The notes under the pieces were generated by a model. That model was not told where the DNA came from, made no database searches, and saw nothing but the letters and a program-made list of their open reading frames with translations. A DNA stretch of 64,000 bases, from positions 1 to 64,000 of the forward strand of contig CANGHD010000001.1 of assembly GCA_947453525.1 (NCBI GenBank). The letters run 5' to 3'. The position numbers and the translations under genes were made by a program. This stretch comes from Paracoccaceae bacterium. GTDB taxonomy: Bacteria; Pseudomonadota; Alphaproteobacteria; Rhodobacterales; Rhodobacteraceae. This document shows, one piece after another, positions 31,326 through 42,344 of the stretch. Position 1 is the stretch's first letter, and the number at the start of each line of letters is the position of its first letter.

Positions 31326-31793
31326 ATGACCGAGACTGCCGCAGCCATCCACGAAGCCGATCTTGCCCTCATCAAGCGCATCATCCCGCACCGTTATCCC
31401 TTTCTTCTGATCGACAAGGTCAAGGATATCATCCTGAACGAAAGCTGCATCGGCGTGAAATGCGTCACCAACACCGAGCCGCATTTTCAGGGCCATTTCC
31501 CCGACATGCCGATCATGCCGGGTGTGATGATCATCGAGGCTATGGCGCAGACCTCGGGTGTGCTGGTGGGCCTGTCGATGGATCTGGTCGACAAGCAGGC
31601 CAAGGTTTTCTTCATGGGTGTCGACGCCGTGAAATTCCGCCGCAAGGTGGTGCCGGGCGACGTGCTGGAACTGCACGTCAAGGCGATCCGTGGCGGGGGC
31701 CGGGTCTGGAAGTTCGAAGGTCGCGCCACGGTCGACGGCGATCTCGCCACCGAGGCGACCTTCACCGCCATGTTCGACCTGCCAAAGGCCTGA
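31326..31793 (+). CDS. fabZ: 3-hydroxyacyl-ACP dehydratase
   Basis: [17 protein letters not shown]...[26 protein letters not shown]-type motif. Confidence 0.96.
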   Translation: MTETAAAIHEADLALIKRIIPHRYPFLLIDKVKDIILNESCIGVKCVTNTEPHFQGHFPDMPIMPGVMIIEAMAQTSGVLVGLSMDLVDKQAKVFFMGVDAVKFRRKVVPGDVLELHVKAIRGGGRVWKFEGRATVDGDLATEATFTAMFDLPKA

Positions 31794-31797
31794 TCGC

Positions 31798-32583
31798 GTG
31801 AGCGTCCTGATCCACCCGTCTTCGGTCGTCGATCCCGCAGCCTCGCTGGGCGAAGGTGTGCGGATCGGCCCCTTCTGCCTGATCGGCCCCGAGGTCACGC
31901 TTGCCGACGGGGTCGAGGTGAAATCCCACGCCGTGGTGACCGGCTGGACCTCGGTTGGCGCGGGCTGCGTGATTTTCCCGCATGCCACCGTGGGCGAGGT
32001 GCCGCAGGATCTGAAATACAAGGGCGAGCGCACAAGACTGATCATCGGCGCCCGCAACCGCATCCGCGAGGGTGCCACGCTGAACCTTGGCACCGAGGGT
32101 GGCGGCGGGGTGACGCGGGTCGGCGACGACAACCTGTTCATGGCGGGCTCGCATGTCGGGCATGACAGCACGGTCGGCAACCGCGTCGTCGTGGCCAATG
32201 GCTCGGCCATCGCTGGGCATTGCCAGATTGGAGACGATGTGATCATCGGCGGGCTTTCGGGCATTCACCAATGGGTGCGCGTCGGGCGCGGGGCGATTAT
32301 CGGCGCCGTCACCATGGTCACCAATGACGTGATCCCCTATGGCCTCGTGCAGGGCGCGCGCGGCGAGTTGGACGGGTTGAACCTTGTGGGTCTGAAGCGG
32401 CGCGGGCTGGACCGGACGGCGATCAGCGCGCTGCGCCACGCCTATGAAGAACTGGCCAAGGGTGAGGGCAGTTTTCTGGAACGGGCCCGCCGCCTGTCGG
32501 ATACCACTGACAGCGACGAGGTGCGCGAGATGGCAGCCTTCATCCTTTCCGCCACCGACCGTTCCTTCCTGACGCCGAAATGA
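31798..32583 (+). CDS. lpxA: UDP-N-acetylglucosamine acyltransferase (GTG start)
   Basis: Hexapeptide repeats, IHPSSVVDPAASLGEGVRIGPFCLIGPEV. Confidence 0.96.
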   Translation: MSVLIHPSSVVDPAASLGEGVRIGPFCLIGPEVTLADGVEVKSHAVVTGWTSVGAGCVIFPHATVGEVPQDLKYKGERTRLIIGARNRIREGATLNLGTEGGGGVTRVGDDNLFMAGSHVGHDSTVGNRVVVANGSAIAGHCQIGDDVIIGGLSGIHQWVRVGRGAIIGAVTMVTNDVIPYGLVQGARGELDGLNLVGLKRRGLDRTAISALRHAYEELAKGEGSFLERARRLSDTTDSDEVREMAAFILSATDRSFLTPK

Positions 32584-33377
32584 GCGACCTTGCCCTGATC
32601 GCGGGCCGTGGTGCCCTGCCTTTGGCGCTGGTGCAAGCCCTGCCCGATCGGCCCTATATCTGCGCGCTCGACGGTTTCGCACCAGAGGGCCTGACCGCCG
32701 ATCTGACCTTCCGGATCGAGCGTCTGGTGCCCTTCCTGCGCCATCTGGGCGAAAAAGGCATCAGCCGCGTGATCTTCGCCGGCGCGGTCAGCCGCCCCCG
32801 GCTCGATCCGTCGTTGTTCGATGCCGCCACCGCCCAACTGGTCCCCCACCTGATGGCGGCTTTCGCGGCTGGCGACGATGCCACCTTGCGTGCCATCATC
32901 ACGCTGTTCGAGGACAGCGATATCGCCGTCGAAGGGGCCGAGACCCTCGCCCCGCAGCTCCTTCCCGCTGCAGGCCTTCTGGCAGGCACCCTGCCGCCCG
33001 GCGCCGAGGCCGATGCCGCAAGGGCGGAGGCCATCGTGGCGGCTTTGGGTGCCGCCGACGTGGGTCAGGGCGCCGTCGTGTCCGGTGGTCTCTGTCTTGC
33101 CGTGGAGGCCTTGCCCGGCACCGACACCATGCTGGCCCAAGTGGCGGCCCTGCCCGAAGACTTGCGCCCCAAGAACAAGGGCCTCTTCTACAAGGCCGCC
33201 AAGCCTGGCCAGGATCGCCGCATCGACCTGCCCACCATCGGCCCCGCCACCCTGCGTGCCGCCGCCGCCGCGGGCCTGTCTGGCGTTGCCTTTCAGGCGG
33301 GCTCGGTCATCTGTCTCGACCTGCCCGCGCTCCGGGCCATCGCCACCGAGACGGGCCTGTTCCTGTGGGCGCGCTGA
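32580..33377 (+). CDS. lpxI: UDP-2,3-diacylglucosamine diphosphatase LpxI (DUF1009)
   Basis: LALIAGRGALPLALVQAL...TEDLRPKNKGLFYKAAKPGQDRRIDLPTIG-like; between lpxA and lpxB. Confidence 0.92.
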   Translation: MSDLALIAGRGALPLALVQALPDRPYICALDGFAPEGLTADLTFRIERLVPFLRHLGEKGISRVIFAGAVSRPRLDPSLFDAATAQLVPHLMAAFAAGDDATLRAIITLFEDSDIAVEGAETLAPQLLPAAGLLAGTLPPGAEADAARAEAIVAALGAADVGQGAVVSGGLCLAVEALPGTDTMLAQVAALPEDLRPKNKGLFYKAAKPGQDRRIDLPTIGPATLRAAAAAGLSGVAFQAGSVICLDLPALRAIATETGLFLWAR

Positions 33378-34492
33378 CCTTCTTCCTCATCGCCGGAGAG
33401 CCCTCGGGCGACAAGCTCGGCGCGGCCTTGATGGACGGTCTGCGTGCGCTCGCACCCGATGTCAGCTTCCACGGCATCGGCGGCCCCCTGATGCAGGCGC
33501 GAGGCCTGACCTCGCTCTTCCCGATGGAGGAATTGGCGGTCATGGGCATCGCCGAGGTCCTGCCGAAATACGTCCACCTCAAACGCCGCATCCGCGAGGC
33601 GGCTTCGGCCGCCACAGCCCTCGGCCCCTCGGCGCTGATCACCATAGACAGCCCCGATTTCTGCCTGCGCGTCGCAGCGCTCGTCAAGGCGGCCAATCTC
33701 GAGCAACGCACCATCCACTACGTCGCCCCCTCGGTCTGGGCCTGGCGTCCCGGCCGTGCAGCGAAAATGGCCAAGGTCATCGACCATGTCTTGGCCTTGC
33801 TGCCCTTCGAACCGCCCTACATGACCAAGGCTGGCATGACCTGCGATTTCGTCGGCCACCCCGTCGTGGCCGAACCCCTTGCCACGCCGGGCGAGCGCCA
33901 GATCTTCGCCAGCACACGGCGCCCGCTGGTCCTTTGCCTGCCGGGGTCGCGCCGGTCAGAGGTCACCCGCCTTGCCCCGATTTTCGGAGCGTCGCTGGCC
34001 CTCTTGCGTCGCTCTCACCCCACGCTGACCGTCGCCCTGCCTACCCTGGCCCACATCGCCCCTCTGGTGCGTGATTTGACCAAGGACTGGCCGGTTCAAC
34101 CCCGTCTGGTCCTTGATCCAGCTGAAAAGCGCGCGGCCTTCGCCGAGGCGAATGTGGCCCTGGCCGCCTCCGGCACGGTTTCTCTCGAGCTTGCCGCCAA
34201 CGCCACGCCCATGGTGATCGCCTATGACATGCACCCGATCAGCTGGTGGCTGATGCAACGCGCCGCCCTGATCGATACCGTGACGCTCGTCAACCTTGTC
34301 TCCGAAACCCGCAGCGTCCCCGAATTCCTCGGGCCCGCCTGCCGTCCCGAGGCCATAGCGCAGGCGCTGACCTCGGTGCTGAACGACAAGAGCCAGCAGA
34401 TCCAGGCCATGGCCAAGACCCTTGACCGGCTGGGCAAAGGGGCCGAGCCGCCGGGTCTGCGGGCCGCCCGCTCGGTCCTTGCTCACCTCTGA
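33365..34492 (+). CDS. lpxB: Lipid-A-disaccharide synthase (GTG start)
   Basis: FLIAGEPSGDKLGAALMDGL...FHGIGGPLMQARGLTSLFPMEELAVMG. Confidence 0.96.
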   Translation: MGALTFFLIAGEPSGDKLGAALMDGLRALAPDVSFHGIGGPLMQARGLTSLFPMEELAVMGIAEVLPKYVHLKRRIREAASAATALGPSALITIDSPDFCLRVAALVKAANLEQRTIHYVAPSVWAWRPGRAAKMAKVIDHVLALLPFEPPYMTKAGMTCDFVGHPVVAEPLATPGERQIFASTRRPLVLCLPGSRRSEVTRLAPIFGASLALLRRSHPTLTVALPTLAHIAPLVRDLTKDWPVQPRLVLDPAEKRAAFAEANVALAASGTVSLELAANATPMVIAYDMHPISWWLMQRAALIDTVTLVNLVSETRSVPEFLGPACRPEAIAQALTSVLNDKSQQIQAMAKTLDRLGKGAEPPGLRAARSVLAHL

Positions 34493-34495
34493 CGA

Positions 34496-34553
34496 TTTCA
34501 TTGGTCCAGATATATCCCACGGGCGCGCGGGGGGAGGACACCCCCGCTTGCGA
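34496..34553 (-). repeat. Dispersed intergenic element, copy 4
   Basis: Reverse complement GCGGGGGTGTCCTCCCCCCGCGCGCCCGTGGGATATATCTGGACCAATGAAA. Confidence 0.65.
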
Positions 34554-34574
34554 AGGCGCAACCTGCGTCACCCT

Positions 34575-35603
34575 TCAGGCCTTGCGGGCCCCGATCAGCC
34601 GCCCCGCGCCAATTTCGGCCAGAAACTCCCGGCTGGCTTCGGTGCCGAAATGCGGCACATGCGCCAGACCCGGAAAGCGCGCCTTCATTTCGGCGGCGAC
34701 CTCGGGCGGCAGGCGGTTCACGGTGGCGTCGTTCACCATCAGGCTTTCCGAGGGCACGCCCTCGGCATAGATGATCTCGTGCCGATCGAAGACCAGACTG
34801 CAATAGTCGACAAAGCCGCCCTCGCGCAGATAGACCGCAGTCCCATCGACCAGATCGCGCGCCTGTACCAAGAGTTCCGAGGTGGGCAGGCCGGGCGCGC
34901 GCTGGCGCTGGTACAGAAAGACCCGGTGATGCTGGCTCACGATCAGATCGCCCGCGTTGCCCAATGTACCCGCCGTGATGACCACCGGCGCAAAGCTGCC
35001 CACGGCGCGCAAGCGGGCATGGCCGATCCAGCGCAAGGGTTGGCGGCCATGATCGCGGGTCAGAACCGCCATGCCCGGCACCAAGGCCTCGATGGCGCGC
35101 TGGCTGCCGTCGGCCAGCGTGATCATGGTGCCGCAGGCAAAGGACAGACACAGAACATCGGCCAGAAGCAGATCGGCGGGCACGGGGTCCACCGCCAAAA
35201 GCGTATAGTCCAGCCCGGCGCCCACCGGCGACAGAGGCAGCGCCAGGCGCAAGCCATCTTCGAGCGACAGAAACAGCAGCTCCACCCTGTCGCCATCCGG
35301 TGCCATCAGGGTGTAACGCGCCTCCAGCCGCACGGCGGCACCGGGCCGGCCCACCTCGGACCCCTGCGCCACCGATTGCGCCCCCTCTGCGGGCTTGCGC
35401 AACACAAGCCGCAAGGGCTGCGCTTGATGATAGAGCGCATAAATGTCCCCGGCGCAGACCTCGTCCGGGCCGCACAGGCCATCGCCCTGGTTTGCGCCCT
35501 GTGCGACATAGATATCCTCGGCCGCGAAGACCTGACAGGCATAGCCCGGCGCCGAGGCAGCGGATGCTGTGGAAATGGGCAGGGCGGCGGCCGACAGTTC
35601 CAT
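34575..35603 (-). CDS. Hint (Hedgehog/intein)-domain protein
   Basis: LSFACGTMITLADGSQRAIEALVPGMAVLTRDHGRQPLRWIG...VSQHHRVFLY. Confidence 0.88.
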   Translation of the reverse strand: MELSAAALPISTASAASAPGYACQVFAAEDIYVAQGANQGDGLCGPDEVCAGDIYALYHQAQPLRLVLRKPAEGAQSVAQGSEVGRPGAAVRLEARYTLMAPDGDRVELLFLSLEDGLRLALPLSPVGAGLDYTLLAVDPVPADLLLADVLCLSFACGTMITLADGSQRAIEALVPGMAVLTRDHGRQPLRWIGHARLRAVGSFAPVVITAGTLGNAGDLIVSQHHRVFLYQRQRAPGLPTSELLVQARDLVDGTAVYLREGGFVDYCSLVFDRHEIIYAEGVPSESLMVNDATVNRLPPEVAAEMKARFPGLAHVPHFGTEASREFLAEIGAGRLIGARKA

Positions 35604-35701
35604 GGGCGGTTCCGGACTAAGGTTGGTTCCGGGCTAGCAATCGCAGGCAGAAACGTCAACAAAGGGATCAATTTGCGGCAAAGCTGCGGCACTGGGAAAC
35701 A

Positions 35702-36490
35702 ATGGAGCGGATGATGGATCTGGGGATCAGGGGAAAACGGGCTTTGGTGACGGCGGCCTCCAAGGGGTTGGGGCGGGGCTGCGCCGAGGCTTTGGCGCAA
35801 GCGGGTGTTGATCTGGTGATCAACGCCCGTGGCGCCGAGGCGCTGGAGGCGACAGCCATGGCGCTGCGCGGCTATGGCGTGTCGGTTACGCCGGTGGTGG
35901 CCGACGTGACCACCCATGACGGGTTGGCCGCGATTCTGGCCGCGGCCGGAGCGTTGGATATCCTTGTCACCAACGCCGGCGGTCCGCCGCCCGGCTCGTG
36001 GGAGAGCTGGGTCAAGGCCGATTACCTCAAAGCCATTGAGGCCAATATGCTGACCCCCATCGCCCTGATGACGGCGCTGATGCCGGGGATGATCGAACGC
36101 GGCTGGGGACGGGTCGTCAACATCACCAGCCAGTCGGTCAAGGCGCCGATCGCCGCCCTCGGCCTGTCCAACGCCGCCCGCGCCGGGTTGACCGGCTTTG
36201 TCGCCGGCACCTCGCGCCAGGTGGCGCCGCATGGTGTGACAATCAACAACCTCTTGCCGGGCATCCACGACACCGACCGTGCCACGGCGCTGGACAGTGG
36301 CATGGTTAAGGCCCGTGGCATCACGATGGAGCAAGCCCGCGCCGAGCGCTCCGCCACCATCCCCGCCCGCCGCTATGGCACGGCGGCCGAGTTCGGCGCG
36401 GTCTGCGCCTTCCTGTGCAGCCAGCATGCCGGCTATATCGTCGGCCAGAACATCCTTCTGGACGGCGGAGCGATGAACTCCACCCTCTGA
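35702..36490 (+). CDS. SDR-family oxidoreductase
   Basis: GKRALVTAASKGLGRGCAEALAQAG...LVTNAGGPPPG...GQNILLDGGAMNSTL. Confidence 0.92.
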   Translation: MERMMDLGIRGKRALVTAASKGLGRGCAEALAQAGVDLVINARGAEALEATAMALRGYGVSVTPVVADVTTHDGLAAILAAAGALDILVTNAGGPPPGSWESWVKADYLKAIEANMLTPIALMTALMPGMIERGWGRVVNITSQSVKAPIAALGLSNAARAGLTGFVAGTSRQVAPHGVTINNLLPGIHDTDRATALDSGMVKARGITMEQARAERSATIPARRYGTAAEFGAVCAFLCSQHAGYIVGQNILLDGGAMNSTL

Positions 36491-36614
36491 CGCAAAGGAG
36501 CGCGTGCCGCGCGCTGCCGATGTCTCGCCTCTGGCGCAAGCGCCAACCGGCTCGGTCGAAGACCCTCCTTGGGGACATATCCGGTCAAAAGCAAAGGCAA
36601 GAACGCTCTTCTCG

Positions 36615-36715
36615 GCTTTCACATTGGCGCAAATATCCACCGGGGTTTCTCAAGGGGAGGCGTGCCTCCCCTTGAGGCAGGGGGGCCGGGGGGGCGGCCG
36701 CGCCCCCGTGCGGGT
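36615..36715 (-). repeat. Dispersed intergenic element, copy 5
   Basis: Reverse complement ...CAAGGGGAGGCACGCCTCCCCTTGAGAAACCCCGGTGGATATTTGCGCCAATGTGAAAG. Confidence 0.65.
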
Positions 36716-36731
36716 CCGCAGAGCGTTTTTG

Positions 36732-37748
36732 TCAGGCGATGGGGGTGATGCGGCGCAGGGTGTCGATCCGCGCCAGCGCCGCGCCGGAGTCGATGGAGGT
36801 GCGGGCCAGAGCCACACCCTCTTTCAGGTCCGCGGCCTTGCCCGCCACCAGCAGCGCCGCGGCGGTGTTGAGCAGGACCGCATCGCGGTAAGCGCCGATT
36901 TGCCCGTTCAGGAGGGCGCGGAAGGCTGCGGCGTTCTCGGACGGCGTGCCGCCGAGGATCGCCTCGAACGGATGGACGGGCAGGCCGGCATCTTCGGGAT
37001 GCGTGGTGAATTCGGTGATCTCTCCACCCTTCAGTTCGACCACGGCGGTGGGTCCGGCGATGGAAATCTCATCCGTGCCGTCGCTGCCATGCACGAGCCA
37101 GGCGGCGTCCGAGCCGAGCGCCCGCAGGGTCTCGGCCATCGGGCGGATCAGCCGGGCGCTGAACGCGCCGGTCAACTGGCGCTTGACGCCGGCGGGGTTG
37201 GTCAGGGGACCGAGGATGTTGAAGATCGTCCTTGTGCCCAGTTCGGCGCGGATCGGGCCGACATGGCGCATCGCGGGGTGGTGCATCGGCGCCATCATGA
37301 AGCCGATCCCGGCTTCGGCGAGACAGCGTTCCACCACCTCTGGGCCCACCATCACGTTCAGGCCCATTTCGGTCAACGCATCCGCCGCACCGGATTTGGA
37401 CGACAGGTTGCGGTTGCCATGCTTGGCGACGGGCACACCGGCGCCCGCCACCACGAAGGCCGTGGCGGTGGAGATGTTCAGCGTGCCCTTGCCATCGCCG
37501 CCGGTGCCGACGATGTCCATCGCGCCCTCGGGCGCCTGCACGGCGTGGCATTTCGAGCGCATCACCGCGGCGGCGGCAGCGAATTCATCGACCGTCTCCC
37601 CGCGTGTGCGCAAGGCCATCAAAAGGCCGCCCATCTGGGCCGGGGTCGCGGTGCCCTCAAAGAAGGCCGTGAAGGCGACCTCGGCCTCGGCGCGTGTCAG
37701 CGGGCGCTCGGAGGCCAGCCCGATCAGTGGCTTCAAGGCATCGCTCAC
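36732..37748 (-). CDS. trpD: Anthranilate phosphoribosyltransferase (GTG start)
   Basis: [53 protein letters not shown]. Confidence 0.97.
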   Translation of the reverse strand: MSDALKPLIGLASERPLTRAEAEVAFTAFFEGTATPAQMGGLLMALRTRGETVDEFAAAAAVMRSKCHAVQAPEGAMDIVGTGGDGKGTLNISTATAFVVAGAGVPVAKHGNRNLSSKSGAADALTEMGLNVMVGPEVVERCLAEAGIGFMMAPMHHPAMRHVGPIRAELGTRTIFNILGPLTNPAGVKRQLTGAFSARLIRPMAETLRALGSDAAWLVHGSDGTDEISIAGPTAVVELKGGEITEFTTHPEDAGLPVHPFEAILGGTPSENAAAFRALLNGQIGAYRDAVLLNTAAALLVAGKAADLKEGVALARTSIDSGAALARIDTLRRITPIA

Positions 37749-38332
37749 GCCATCACCTTCAGGCGCGCCGAGGTCAGGAAGTTTTCCAAAAGCGTGTGGC
37801 CATGTTCGGAGGTGATGGATTCGGGGTGGAACTGCACGCCCTCGATGGGCAGGCTTTTGTGGCGCAGGCCCATGATCGTGCCGTCGGCCAGCCATGCCGT
37901 CACTTCCAGACAGTCGGGCAGGCTGGCGCGTTCGACGATCAGCGAGTGATAGCGTGTGGCCAGAAACGGCGAAGGCAGGCCTGCGAACATGCCTTTGCCC
38001 TCGTGGATCATCGAACCCATCTTGCCATGCACAATCTCGTGGCAGCGCACGACATGGCCGCCGAAGGCTTGGCCAATCGTCTGATGGCCCAGACAGACGC
38101 CCAGAAGCGGTGTGCCGGTTTCTGCCGCAGCCAGCGTCAGGGGCAGGCAGATGCCCGCCTGATCGGGATCGCAGGGGCCGGGTGACAGGACAATGGCCTC
38201 TGGCCGCAGCGCCATGGCCGCCCGCACGTCCATCGCGTCGTTGCGTATGACTTTGACATCCGCCCCCAACTCGCCGAAGTAATGCACGAGGTTGTAGGTG
38301 AAGCTGTCATAGTTATCGATCAAAAGCAGCAT
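37745..38332 (-). CDS. trpG: Anthranilate synthase component II (glutamine amidotransferase)
   Basis: [23 protein letters not shown]...[18 protein letters not shown]...GVQFHPESI. Confidence 0.97.
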   Translation of the reverse strand: MLLLIDNYDSFTYNLVHYFGELGADVKVIRNDAMDVRAAMALRPEAIVLSPGPCDPDQAGICLPLTLAAAETGTPLLGVCLGHQTIGQAFGGHVVRCHEIVHGKMGSMIHEGKGMFAGLPSPFLATRYHSLIVERASLPDCLEVTAWLADGTIMGLRHKSLPIEGVQFHPESITSEHGHTLLENFLTSARLKVMA

Positions 38333-39275
38333 ATGGATCACAACCGTTTGTTTTTGTTGTGCTTCACCACTCGGTTTGTCTGATGATACCCGCCAGAATA
38401 CCCGCATTCGTCTTTGGTATCCTCGCCAGCCAGCCCAAATGACCGAAGCCTTCGCAAAACTTATCGCTGAACGGCAGACCGGTGTAAACCACGCGGATGC
38501 GCCATTCCAACGCGATCCTGCGGTGCGGTGATCGCGCCGCCCGCGGGTTCCGCGCCACTCTGGAGTCGTGATCCGCCGGCCATGCGATTGGCTGTAAAGT
38601 GTACTCTGCGCGTCTCTGGTGAAGGGATTGGGTGCTTGGATCTCCGAAAGAGGAAGACGGCTGCCGGAAGGCACCAGTCTGCTTCAGCTTAAGATACTGT
38701 ATTTCTGTATCTTTATGGTTGCCATTGAATGTCACATCCACAAGGAATGCCGCACCCGTGGCCCTTGCCTTGGTGCATGGCAAGGCACGTGCTGTGCGGT
38801 CTGATCTTTGGCGTGAAGGCTTGGAACGGCAGCATGATGAGCCCCTTGCGCGTGAACGCATCGACCGAACCGGGAGTTCGACAGCGGATGTCTGGGAGCG
38901 AGTTGGCAGCGAGGACGCAGATGCGCCGTGACAGTGTTCAGGACCGGTCCGTCACATCGCACCGTCGGCGGACGACAGGGCCAATCTCAATGGGCAATGT
39001 GGCGATCGTGGCGCGACGCTCTTTGTTGGTGGCGACCCGCAACCTTTTGGCGGTTCGCCTTCAGATCCTGAACCCAGGTGCCTCGCGGACGGTGCCATCG
39101 GTCTGGAGCCTGCCGTGATACGATATGCCGCACTCTGCGGCCCGCAGTCGCCCATCTTTTGGGCGCGAACAGCTCTGCGAACCATGACGCACCCGCAAGG
39201 CTCCCACACCAGCCGGTCTTCAGATCACCACCTGACCTGCCCCGACGCGGCGGCCATCCAAGACAGAGGCGACAC

Positions 39276-42200
39276 ATGCCCATCCTAAAGGCCTTCGACA
39301 GGGTCATCTTCTTCGCACATGTCCCAGAGTGCGGCGGCACGGCGGTTGAGCGGTATTTGCGGGCGCGTTTCGGGTCGGTTGCCTTTCTGGACGACCATTT
39401 CGATGCCGTGCCCGGCTCGCGCCATTGGACGCGGACATCGGCGCAGCATATTCCAGTTGATATCCTCGACCGGCTTTTTCCTGCGGACTTCTTCGACGCG
39501 ACCTTCGCCGTCGTCCGCCAACCTGTCGACAGGCTCGTTTCGGAATATCACTTCCTGCGCGATCACCTCCGTCGGATCGGGCCGGAAGAAAGCTTCTCGG
39601 ACTGGATCCGGCATCTGGAGCGGGCCTTGGCCGAAAACCCGTGGGTCCATGACAATCACGTCAGGCCTATGGTAGATCTCGTGCCAAAGGGCGCAACGGT
39701 GTTCCGGCTGGAAGCGGGTCTGGACAAGCTGATCCCATATCTGGACGGTCTCTTCGGCACGTCGGGGGATTGCCCAGGATTCGCCCGTGTTCAGGAGCGC
39801 GATCCCAACCTTCCCCGTATCGTGCCCCGTCAGGAAGACATCGCTTTCATCGAGCGGATGTACCATCAGGATTTCGAGACGTTCGGATATGCGCGGCAAG
39901 CTGTGCGTCTGACCGGGGGCATTCGCTTGGCACCTGCCTCGCCGCGATCTGGCGTCACCTTGCCTGACGCGGGTCGGATCGACACGGCGCGCCGGTTCCA
40001 CGACAACGGCGTCGCCTGCTTCCTCAAAGGCGAGATCGCCGATGCCCACGCCAATTTCGTCTACGCGCTGAATTGCGCGCCGGATGACGGGGGGCTCCAT
40101 TCATTGATCGCCAATACCGCGCTGCGGTTGGGCGCGCCGCACCTTGCCGCACATCACGCCTTGACCGCGCTGGACCGGCAAGCCGGCAATGTCGATGCGC
40201 TTGTCGCGCTGGCCGGCGCGCGGTTGCGGCTCAGGGACCCCCGCGCGCGCGCGACGGTCGAGGCGCTGCAAGGCTACGAGCAGCTTGGCGATTTCCGGCA
40301 CTTGCTCCAGATCGCCCTGTCCTGTGGCGAGGAGGCACCGGAAGTTGTGCTGAACGACATCGCCGGCTATCTTGAAAGCCACCCTAAGGACGTCTTTGCG
40401 GGCGAACTTTTGTCCAAGACATTCCGCGCTTTCCAGACTGCGGGCGACGACGCGCGCTTCCGGGCGTTTCTGGACGGGATCGGTCTTCTTGCCGCCCAAC
40501 CCGGCCGCGCGCCGCTGGGTCGTCCCGCCCCCGGACAGGCCGCCTGTGTCGACGTGATCATCCCGGTCTACAATGCGATCGCGGCGCTTGAGGTCTGTCT
40601 TGCCTCGATCCGCACATGGCATTCCCGCTCCATCCGTCGGATCATCCTGGTGGATGACGCTTCCTCGTCAGAATCAGCAGCCTGGCTGGATCACTATCGG
40701 GACAGTCATACCGATGTGACCCTGGTCCGAAATGCCCAGAACCTTGGCTTCACCCGCGCGGTCATGGCGGGCGTCGGGCACAGTGACGCGCCTTACATGC
40801 TGTTCCTGAACAGCGACACCGAGGTGACACCGCATTGGCTGGATGGCATGTTGCAGGCGATGCAGGCCGATCCCTGGACGGCGCTGGTCGGCCCTCTCTC
40901 CAACAACGGATATCACCAGACCATTTTTCCGCCGAAGGCGCTCGACGGACGGCAAACCGCGGATCATGCCACCCACGATATTGCCGCGCTGGTCCGGTCG
41001 GGTTCACACAAGGTGTTTCCCCGTGTCCCATTCCTTTCCGGCTTCTGCCTTCTGGTTCACCGCGAAGCCTTTGACCGCGCCGGAGGTCTGGACTGCCAAG
41101 CCTTCCCCTACGGCTATTGGGAAGTGCAGGACCTTGCGCTAAAGCTGTTCGATCTCGGGTACATGGCAGTGATCGCGGACAATGTCTATGTCCATCATGC
41201 CGGGGCCGGCAGCATCTCGGAGGAGCGCCGACAGGATCTGGTGCTTGAGGGCACGACGAAAATGTATGACCGGTATTCCGGCCTGCGCGTCCTGATCGCC
41301 GAGGCGGTCAGCGCCTCGGACCCTGTGGTAGCCCGGCACCGGATGGCCGCGAGGACTTGGGCCGCGCAAAATCTGTACGCACCACCCGCGCCGCCGATTT
41401 GGCCCGATGTGCTGAAAGGCAGGGGGGGCGACCCCCGGCTTGTCACCCGAAAACAGCCGCCGGCCTCGGTCGCCGGACGGGAAGTGTGCCTCTTTGTCAC
41501 GCATTGCCCGCTGGGGATGCCGCTGGACTATACGCTGACCTATATCGAAGCCTTGAAACAGACGGGGCTTTTGGTGATCGTCTGCCTCATCGTCGAGGAT
41601 CTGGGCATTCCGGTGGCGGACAGCTTGGCGGATCTGGCGGATGGGCTCGTCCTGCGGGAGAATGCCGGCTACGATTTCGGTGCCTGGGCCGATCTTTTGC
41701 GGCACTTCCCGCAAGTCTGGAGCGCGGCGCGACTTTACTTCGTCAACGACAGCATCCTGGGGCCTTTCGGGTCCCTCGTCCCGATCATCGAAAGCATTCG
41801 CGACCGTGACGCGGGCTTCTTTGCGCTGAGCGAATCCACGATGCCACAGTACCATGCCCAAAGTTTCTTCTTTGGATGGAGCCGGAAGAACCTCGCCGCC
41901 GAACCGCTGAGAAATTTCTGGAAAGAGGTGACCAACTTACCCGACAAAGTGGACGTGGTTCTGACCTATGAATTCGGCATTGCTCCGGTTAGCCCGCTTT
42001 TGCCGGACACCTCCCGCCAGATCGTGTTCGGATTTGGGCCAATTCTGGGTTGCCCGGCTTCCGAAATTGTGGGTTTCAACCCGACCCACAACGGCTGGCA
42101 ACGGCTTCTGGCGGCGGGCTTTCCGTTCATAAAGACGGACCTCGTGCGGGACGGGGTCGCACATATCGACAGCGCGGATTGGGAACAGGTTTGTGCGGCA

Positions 42201-42344
42201 CAGGGTGCCGATGTCTCTGCCATGCACCGCAGCATCGAAGGATCACGACTGAACCGCCTGACTTATTCGGTACGGCCATCGACCGATCTTGCTCCAAAGG
42301 ATCGAGCCCTGGACGTTGAAAATGAGTCGGCGGTTCTGAAGTAA
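39276..42344 (+). CDS. Mosaic protein: sulfotransferase-like N-term, TPR region, GT2 glycosyltransferase, C-terminal rhamnan-synthesis RgpF-like domain
   Basis: FFAHVPECGGTAVERYLRARF; VDVIIPVYNAIAALEVCLASI...LFLNSDTEVTPHWLDGM; VLRENAGYDFGAWADLLRHFPQV...FVNDSILGPFG. Confidence 0.85.
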   Translation: MPILKAFDRVIFFAHVPECGGTAVERYLRARFGSVAFLDDHFDAVPGSRHWTRTSAQHIPVDILDRLFPADFFDATFAVVRQPVDRLVSEYHFLRDHLRRIGPEESFSDWIRHLERALAENPWVHDNHVRPMVDLVPKGATVFRLEAGLDKLIPYLDGLFGTSGDCPGFARVQERDPNLPRIVPRQEDIAFIERMYHQDFETFGYARQAVRLTGGIRLAPASPRSGVTLPDAGRIDTARRFHDNGVACFLKGEIADAHANFVYALNCAPDDGGLHSLIANTALRLGAPHLAAHHALTALDRQAGNVDALVALAGARLRLRDPRARATVEALQGYEQLGDFRHLLQIALSCGEEAPEVVLNDIAGYLESHPKDVFAGELLSKTFRAFQTAGDDARFRAFLDGIGLLAAQPGRAPLGRPAPGQAACVDVIIPVYNAIAALEVCLASIRTWHSRSIRRIILVDDASSSESAAWLDHYRDSHTDVTLVRNAQNLGFTRAVMAGVGHSDAPYMLFLNSDTEVTPHWLDGMLQAMQADPWTALVGPLSNNGYHQTIFPPKALDGRQTADHATHDIAALVRSGSHKVFPRVPFLSGFCLLVHREAFDRAGGLDCQAFPYGYWEVQDLALKLFDLGYMAVIADNVYVHHAGAGSISEERRQDLVLEGTTKMYDRYSGLRVLIAEAVSASDPVVARHRMAARTWAAQNLYAPPAPPIWPDVLKGRGGDPRLVTRKQPPASVAGREVCLFVTHCPLGMPLDYTLTYIEALKQTGLLVIVCLIVEDLGIPVADSLADLADGLVLRENAGYDFGAWADLLRHFPQVWSAARLYFVNDSILGPFGSLVPIIESIRDRDAGFFALSESTMPQYHAQSFFFGWSRKNLAAEPLRNFWKEVTNLPDKVDVVLTYEFGIAPVSPLLPDTSRQIVFGFGPILGCPASEIVGFNPTHNGWQRLLAAGFPFIKTDLVRDGVAHIDSADWEQVCAAQGADVSAMHRSIEGSRLNRLTYSVRPSTDLAPKDRALDVENESAVLK

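Noticed and set aside
38344-39275. Possible coding gene or IS remnant between trpG and the mosaic gene
   Set aside because: Several short ORFs on both strands but none with a recognisable motif; no terminal inverted repeats found by eye.
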